Source of the DNA: JAGWJU01 sp035533295
GTDB lineage: Bacteria > Elusimicrobiota > Elusimicrobia > UBA1565 > UBA9628
Direction: 5' to 3'
Assembly: GCA_035533295.1 (NCBI GenBank)
Contig: DATLUA010000015.1
Location: forward strand, 1 to 10,587
Length of the DNA stretch: 10,587 nt
Made by a program: the position numbers and the translations under genes
Notes under the pieces: generated by a model
Told to the model about the DNA's origin: nothing
Databases searched by the model: none
The model's input: only the letters and a program-made list of their open reading frames with translations
In this document: positions 6,980-10,587 of the stretch, one piece after another
How the letters are laid out: every line of letters begins with the position of its first letter
How positions within the stretch are numbered: the stretch's first letter is position 1

Positions 6980-7527
6980 GCGCGCGGCGGAGCCAGCGGC
7001 GCGAAGCTGCGCCGGTGGATGGGGGAAGGTCCCAGGGCGCGCAGCCTCTCCAGATGAAGGGCCGTTCCGTAGCCCTTATGCCTCGAAAAGCCGTAGAGCG
7101 GATAACGCCGGTCCATGACCGCCATCCAGCGATCGCGGACGACTTTGGCCACGATGGACGCGCAGGCGACGCACAGGGACTTGGCGTCGCCGCCGATAAG
7201 GGGGGCCTGTTCTCGGGTGAGGCCCGGGATGGGGTGATTGCCGTCGACAAGCACCAGGGCGCTTTCGCCGATGCGGGAAACGGCGCGGCGCATGGCGTTA
7301 AGCGTCGAGCGCAGGATGTTCTCGCGGTCGATGTCCCCGGCGTGGGCCCACGACACCGATACGGCCAGGGCCTTGGCGCAGATCAGGGGGAAAAGCCGCT
7401 CGCGCTGGGCGGCGGAAAGCTTCTTGGAATCGTCGGCCCGCGCGAGCTCGGGAAGTTCGCCATCCGGAAGCAACACCGCCGCCGCGACCACTGGGCCCGC
7501 CAGCGGCCCGCGGCCGGCCTCGTCCAC
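6976..7527 (-). CDS. rnhB: ribonuclease HII, start codon uncertain
   Basis: RNase HII cuts RNA in RNA-DNA hybrids and single ribonucleotides in DNA. All family motifs are present: VDEAGRGPLAG at the front (catalytic D and E), DDSKKLS, LVDGNHPIPG, ASIVAKVVRDRWM and the C-terminal YGFSRHKGYGT, so the core is intact. The given start is the first orthodox codon in frame, a GTG that encodes the V of VDEAGRG. Starting there would remove most of the first beta strand. The same frame runs open 22 codons further upstream to an ACG at 7593, directly after the rplS stop codon, and reads LFDFDAAFRRERGAARLIG, which resembles the N-terminus of other RNase HII proteins. No ATG, GTG or TTG occurs in that stretch. 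A non-standard start, a sequence error, or a shortened protein are all possible. The 3' end overlaps yraN. Confidence 0.85.
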   Translation of the reverse strand: MDEAGRGPLAGPVVAAAVLLPDGELPELARADDSKKLSAAQRERLFPLICAKALAVSVSWAHAGDIDRENILRSTLNAMRRAVSRIGESALVLVDGNHPIPGLTREQAPLIGGDAKSLCVACASIVAKVVRDRWMAVMDRRYPLYGFSRHKGYGTALHLERLRALGPSPIHRRSFAPLAPPRA

Positions 7528-7593
7528 GCCGATAAGGCGCGCGGCGCCGCGCTCGCGCCTGAAGGCGGCGTCAAAATCGAAAAGGGAAGCCGT

Positions 7594-8028
7594 TTATTTA
7601 GGCGCGGAAGCGACCGCGGCCGCTTCTAGGGTCGTCGGGCCGGAAGCCGTTTCAGGCGCAGAGGCGGAAGCGGAGGGAGAAGACGCGGAGGCATCCTTGC
7701 TCTGCCGCTCATTGTCATCAAGCCGGGCCGATTTGCCCGTCAGATTGCGCAGGTAATAGAGTCGGCCCTTGCGCGCCTTGCCGCCGCGAACTAGATCGAC
7801 TTTCTCGATGAAGGGGGAGTTGGCCGGGAACATCCGCTCCACGCCGACGCCGAAGGATATCTTGCGCACGGTGAAGTTTCCCGAGACCCCGCGGCCGCTG
7901 CGGCGGATGACCACGCCCTCGAAAATCTGGACGCGCTCCTGGCCCTCGTCCTCGATGACCTTGAGGTGGACCTTTACGGTGTCTCCCGGACGAAAATCAA
8001 ACGATGACTTCTTATCTTGTGCCGCCAT
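7594..8028 (-). CDS. rplS: large ribosomal subunit protein bL19 with extended C-terminus
   Basis: Ribosomal protein L19, which sits at the 30S-50S interface. The core (residues 9-106) holds the family motifs FRPGDTVKVHLKV, RVQIFEGVVI, FTVRKISFGVGVERMFP, SPFIEKVDLV and the RKGRLYYLRNLTGKSARL end segment. Usual length is about 115-120; here 144 residues, the extra part (from about 110) being low-complexity Ser/Ala/Pro with few charges and ending APK. A strong GAGGAG lies six bases before the ATG. It follows trmD after 35 bp in the rpsP operon. Its TAA stop is in the same frame as, and directly next to, the upstream extension of rnhB. Confidence 0.95.
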   Translation of the reverse strand: MAAQDKKSSFDFRPGDTVKVHLKVIEDEGQERVQIFEGVVIRRSGRGVSGNFTVRKISFGVGVERMFPANSPFIEKVDLVRGGKARKGRLYYLRNLTGKSARLDDNERQSKDASASSPSASASAPETASGPTTLEAAAVASAPK

Positions 8029-8063
8029 GACGTTCTCCTCAAATGCAAAGCTCTATGATTATA

Positions 8064-8762
8064 TCACACGGAGAGCGCGTTGTCTCGCTCTTTAAGCAAA
8101 TCGGGGCGTTTTTTTCTGGTCGCCGCCCGCGCCGCCCGCCCGCGCCAGAGGGCTATCGTTTCGTGATTCCCGGACAAAAGGGCGGGAGGGACCCGTTTTC
8201 CGCGCCAGACCCTGGGACGGGTGTATTGCGGATAATCCAAGGCCGCGTCTGTAAACGACTCCCGGACCGCCGCGTCCTTTTTCTCTAAAACGCCGGGAAC
8301 CAGGCGCAGCACCGCGTCCGCCACGGCCAGGGCGGCGGGCTCGCCGCCGCTGAGGACATAATCCCCGATGGAGAGCTCCTCGTCGAAAAGAGACATGGCC
8401 CGCTCGTCGACGCCTTCATAGCGCCCGCAGACCAGGACAATATGCCGGAGCTTGGCCAGGCGCCGGGCGTCGGCCTGGGAAAACCGCCGGCCCTGCGGCG
8501 ACAAGAAAATCACGCGGCTGGCCTTTTTCTTGACGCTTTTAATCGCGGCGGCTATGGGCTCGGCCATGAGAATCATCCCCGCTCCGCCGCCGTAGGGCCT
8601 GTCGTCCACCTTGCGGTGCTTGTCTCGAGTAAAGTCCCTAGGATTGACATAGCCGACATCCACGATGCCGCGCTTGCGCGCGCGCCCTACGGCGCCGACG
8701 CTTAGGAGGGTATCCAACGCCGGCCCGAAAAGGGTGACGATGTCTATTCTAATCGACGTCAA
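8064..8762 (-). CDS. trmD: tRNA (guanine37-N1)-methyltransferase
   Basis: TrmD methylates G37 of tRNAs with S-adenosylmethionine, preventing +1 frameshifts. It is a SPOUT-type (knotted) enzyme. Visible motifs: IDIVTLF (6-12), DDRPYGGGAGM (53-63), FLSPQGRRF (86-94), CGRYEGVDER (112-121), SIGDYVLSGGEPAA (131-144) and ESFTDAALDYPQYTRP (168-183), where E168 falls near the E. coli catalytic D169. At 232 residues it is close to the family norm. The start is a TTG that overlaps the khpA 3' end by 14 bases; AAGG six bases upstream supports it, and no ATG exists near the conserved N-terminus. In most bacteria rimM lies between the KH gene and trmD; here there is no room for it. Confidence 0.95.
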   Translation of the reverse strand: MTSIRIDIVTLFGPALDTLLSVGAVGRARKRGIVDVGYVNPRDFTRDKHRKVDDRPYGGGAGMILMAEPIAAAIKSVKKKASRVIFLSPQGRRFSQADARRLAKLRHIVLVCGRYEGVDERAMSLFDEELSIGDYVLSGGEPAALAVADAVLRLVPGVLEKKDAAVRESFTDAALDYPQYTRPRVWRGKRVPPALLSGNHETIALWRGRAARAATRKKRPDLLKERDNALSV

Positions 8763-8976
8763 CCCGGACCTTGCGGCCCGATTTCGCCGCGGCCACGTGC
8801 GCCAAGGCGCGGATGGCCTTGATGACCTTTCCTTCCTTGCCGATCATGCGGCCCTTGTCCTCTTCCGCGGCCTTCAAGTGAATCGTCAGCACGCCTTCGC
8901 TCTCGGACTCGGTCACCTGGATTTGCTCCGGGCGATCGGCCAGATGCTTGGCGATGAATTCGACCAACTCCCTCAT
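8749..8976 (-). CDS. khpA: KH-domain RNA-binding protein KhpA
   Basis: A 75-residue single KH-domain protein of the YlqC/KhpA family. The RNA-binding loop GxxG is seen as IGKEGKVI (45-52), followed by the helix and the strand RKVRVDVD at the end. Family members bind many transcripts and partner with KhpB/Jag in some bacteria to affect cell division and elongation. The ATG overlaps the rpsP stop (ATGA), and its end overlaps trmD, so the three genes are translationally coupled. Confidence 0.93.
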   Translation of the reverse strand: MRELVEFIAKHLADRPEQIQVTESESEGVLTIHLKAAEEDKGRMIGKEGKVIKAIRALAHVAAAKSGRKVRVDVD

Positions 8977-9227
8977 TTCGCCGCCTTGCCCTGCGCCGCG
9001 ATGAGATGCCCCAGCGTCTCCGAGGGCTTGGCCCCGTTCTTCATCCAGTACTCGAGGCGCGTCTTGTCCACGGTCATCTTCTTCGCCTCGTTCTCCGCCC
9101 GGGGATCGTAGGATCCCAGGATTTCGATGGGCCGCCCGTGGGCCCCACGCGCCTTCTCGATGGCGACCACGCGGTAATAAGCCTGCTTGGGCTTGCCCGT
9201 TCTCTGCAACCTTAACACGACTGCCAT
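8973..9227 (-). CDS. rpsP: small ribosomal subunit protein bS16
   Basis: An 84-residue S16 protein with the classic opening VVLRLQRTGKPKQAYYRVV, then a GRPIEILGSYDP segment and the closing LEYWMKNGAKPSETL. It binds 16S rRNA early in 30S assembly. The ATG is preceded by a strong GGAGG, eight bases away, and by a recognisable promoter. It is the first gene of the rpsP-khpA-trmD-rplS-rnhB-yraN operon and overlaps khpA by four bases. Confidence 0.97.
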   Translation of the reverse strand: MAVVLRLQRTGKPKQAYYRVVAIEKARGAHGRPIEILGSYDPRAENEAKKMTVDKTRLEYWMKNGAKPSETLGHLIAAQGKAAK

Positions 9228-9271
9228 AAGCCTATCCTCCTCTTGATTCCACTGCTGCCGCGCCGTCCCGC

Positions 9272-9299
9272 ATTATATTGCGGCCAGCACCAGCGGTAA
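9272..9299 (-). promoter_or_regulatory. promoter of the rpsP operon
   Basis: On the minus strand a perfect TATAAT (9277 to 9272) lies 44 bases before the rpsP ATG, with a weak -35 candidate TTACCG (9299 to 9294) sixteen bases upstream. Transcription would start near 9265 and leave a leader of about 38 bases containing the GGAGG site. In a region this GC-rich a perfect -10 box between genes is unlikely to be chance. Confidence 0.55.
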
Positions 9300-9326
9300 G
9301 GAAACCGTTCTTCAAAAACGTTTTCC
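9300..9326. promoter_or_regulatory. hairpin over the rpe stop codon, next to the rpsP promoter
   Basis: Two 10-base arms (9300-9309 and 9317-9326) are inverted copies with one mismatch and a 7-base centre. The rpe stop codon lies in the centre. There are only two U's after the stem on the minus strand, so it is a weak intrinsic terminator at best. It borders the -35 region of the rpsP promoter and could reduce read-through from rpe or be a protein site. Confidence 0.3.
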
Positions 9327-9995
9327 ACTTCCGCAGGCGCTCCGCGTCAAAGCCTTGTAGGCTTCGGCCGGATCGGACGCGCCGAAGACGGCGCTGCCCG
9401 CGACCAAGCAATCCGCGCCCGCCGCGGCTGCGCGCGGCGCGGTTTCAAGCGTAATGCCGCCGTCGACACCAATCCGGCAGGCGGCGCCCGCCTTGTCGAC
9501 GGCTTTACGAAAAAACTCCACTTTGGAGAGCATCTCCGGCATGAACTTGGCTCCGCCGAATCCCGGCTCGACCGTCATCACCAGCACGAAATCCGCCCGG
9601 CCGACGATTTCGGCCGCATCCTTGGCCGGCGTCGCGGGCTTGATGGCCACGCCCGCCTTGGCGCCCAGGCGGCGTATCTCGCGCAAAAGCTCGAAGACGC
9701 CGCCCCGGCACGCCTCCCAATGCACCGTCACGATGTCGGCGCCGGCCTTGACGAACCAGGGCGCCGCCCGCTCCGGGTTATCCACCATGAGGTGCGCGTC
9801 CACGGTCACGCCGCGCGTCTTGGCCATGCGCACGTGGTCCGGCCCGAAGCTCAAATTGGGGACAAAATGCCCGTCCATCACGTCCACGGAAACCCAGGAG
9901 CATCCCGCGGCCTTGACCGCGTCGATGCACTCGCCGAAGCGCGCGTAATCCGCGGCCAGGAGAGAGGGAACGACGGCGGTCTCGGGCCGAGGCAC
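9312..9995 (-). CDS. rpe: ribulose-phosphate 3-epimerase
   Basis: A TIM-barrel enzyme that interconverts ribulose-5-phosphate and xylulose-5-phosphate, supplying transketolase. With the GTG at 9995 it has 227 residues, the family norm. Motifs: VPSLLAADYARF (9-20), SVDVMDGHFVPNLSFGP (36-52), DAHLMVDNP (66-74), VHWE (91-94), the phosphate-binding VEPGFGGAKF (142-151), and IGVDGGI (175-181). D38, H68 and D178 match metal-binding or catalytic positions, but S36 replaces the histidine that normally starts the HxDVMDG metal motif. The frame is open further upstream to an ATG at 10097 inside the preceding gene, but that extension has no family similarity. GGGG sits six bases before the GTG. A 16-codon ORF and a hairpin lie in the leader. 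Confidence 0.93.
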   Translation of the reverse strand: MPRPETAVVPSLLAADYARFGECIDAVKAAGCSWVSVDVMDGHFVPNLSFGPDHVRMAKTRGVTVDAHLMVDNPERAAPWFVKAGADIVTVHWEACRGGVFELLREIRRLGAKAGVAIKPATPAKDAAEIVGRADFVLVMTVEPGFGGAKFMPEMLSKVEFFRKAVDKAGAACRIGVDGGITLETAPRAAAAGADCLVAGSAVFGASDPAEAYKALTRSACGSGKRF

Positions 9996-10025
9996 GCTAG
10001 GCCCCGACCCTTCGGGCTCGGCCCG
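9983..10025 (-). promoter_or_regulatory. leader hairpin around the rpe start
   Basis: A perfect 9-bp GC-rich inverted repeat (9983-9991 with 10017-10025) encloses 25 bases that contain the GGGG ribosome binding site and the GTG start of rpe. In mRNA this could place the start region in a loop and slow initiation unless ribosomes arriving from upstream open it. Confidence 0.35.
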
Positions 10026-10047
10026 GATTGGGAAATTCCAGTAGCAT
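9997..10047 (-). CDS. possible 16-codon leader ORF before rpe
   Basis: An ATG begins at the base right after the stop codon of the PASTA gene (TAAATG), and the frame ends at a TAG one base before the rpe GTG. The peptide would be MLLEFPNPGRARRVGA. It passes through one arm of the leader hairpin, so ribosomes re-initiating here could melt it and deliver translation to rpe. It resembles no known peptide and may be chance, but the fit at both ends is exact. Confidence 0.25.
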   Translation of the reverse strand: MLLEFPNPGRARRVGA

Positions 10048-10587
10048 TTAGAGATCCCGCTCCTCGACCAGGATTCCGTTGAGGAATATTTTAACATGAA
10101 CGCTGACGCCCGCGGGCTCCTCGATGGGTACAGCGACGCGCTCGCCGGAACGCCGCAGGCCGTTGAAGACCTCCCGCTCGCCGTATTTGTCCTGCACGAC
10201 CACGCGCAGCAGGCTCTCCGCCGCGCCGCCCTTGGGAATCCGGTAGGAAAACATTCGCATCCCGCGGCTGAGCGGCGCGTTGCCCAATCGGCCGCTGATG
10301 ACGAAGGACGCCGTGGCGCCGCTTTGCAGCACGGTGTCCGGGTCCGGGGTCTGCGTCAGCACCACGCCGTAAGGAAAAAGCGAGGCGGGGTCGGAGCTCA
10401 CGGAGACGCTGACGCCGTCTTTTTCGCCCCATATCTGGGCCTGCGCCACGTTCTTGCGGTTGAAATCAGGCATGAGAATGACGCCCACGGGCGGCATGCC
10501 GGCGGACAAGGTGACGTTGACCAGGGAATTTTTCTCGACGCTCGCCTCTTCCTTGGGGTCTTGGCCCATGACCAAGCCCTTGTCGAA
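10048..10587 (-). CDS. PASTA-domain protein, N-terminus beyond the window
   Basis: The open frame enters from the right edge, so 179 residues are seen and the start is missing. The first ~30 visible residues (MGQDPKEEASVEKNSLVNVTLSAG region) are the end of a PASTA domain. A second PASTA domain follows (about 31-100), with MPDFNRKNVAQAQ, TQTPDPDTVLQSG and FVISG. The last ~80 residues are a beta-rich domain I do not recognise, ending at LVEERDL. PASTA domains bind peptidoglycan fragments and usually sit outside the cell behind one membrane span, either on Ser/Thr kinases or alone. In Firmicutes a PASTA kinase gene often lies near rpe, so this neighbourhood may be an old one. Whether a kinase domain exists upstream cannot be seen. 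Confidence 0.75.
   Translation of the reverse strand, partial: FDKGLVMGQDPKEEASVEKNSLVNVTLSAGMPPVGVILMPDFNRKNVAQAQIWGEKDGVSVSVSSDPASLFPYGVVLTQTPDPDTVLQSGATASFVISGRLGNAPLSRGMRMFSYRIPKGGAAESLLRVVVQDKYGEREVFNGLRRSGERVAVPIEEPAGVSVHVKIFLNGILVEERDL

Overview
The window looks like bacterial chromosome made mostly of housekeeping genes. It is GC-rich from about 2335 to the right edge (hand counts of 60-base lines: 65% at 4501-4560, 72% at 9421-9480) and clearly less so on the left (40% at 841-900, 45% at 1681-1740). No rRNA, tRNA, CRISPR array or transposase gene is visible. The lineage cannot be fixed from this sequence. A GC-rich member of a poorly cultured phylum, for example Elusimicrobiota, would fit the split transketolase, the PASTA protein next to rpe, and rpsP-KH-trmD-rplS-rnhB-yraN without rimM; that is an inference only.

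Layout from left to right. Positions 1-199 hold no gene, but carry an AT-rich palindrome, a possible promoter firing off the left edge, and a strong hairpin that could end transcription in both directions. Next, on the minus strand, comes a large membrane glycosyltransferase-like protein with seven C-terminal TPRs (TMTC/DUF1736 type), in distinctly lower-GC DNA, and upstream of it a purine nucleoside phosphorylase. A 27-bp divergent gap then separates the phosphorylase from a plus-strand operon: transketolase N-terminal subunit, transketolase C-terminal subunit, and a PMT/ArnT-like (GT39-type) membrane protein. That operon meets, tail to tail at a shared CTAG, a long minus-strand operon: PASTA protein (cut by the right edge), rpe, then rpsP, khpA, trmD, rplS, rnhB and yraN.

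How they work together. rpsP, khpA, trmD and rplS serve ribosome assembly and tRNA modification, and rnhB removes RNA-DNA hybrids; a good -10 box precedes rpsP. Rpe and the two-subunit transketolase are both non-oxidative pentose phosphate enzymes, and the phosphorylase releases ribose-1-phosphate that could feed the same pool through a phosphopentomutase not seen here. The two membrane proteins probably handle lipid-linked sugars at the envelope, with unknown acceptors.

I see no clear new multi-gene system. The points most worth a second look are: rnhB without an orthodox start codon, in frame right behind the rplS stop; a Ser in Rpe where family members have a metal-binding His; a probable leaderless transketolase promoter inside an 8-bp palindrome; a 16-codon ORF and hairpin in front of rpe; the missing rimM; and the sharp composition change at the TMTC-like gene.
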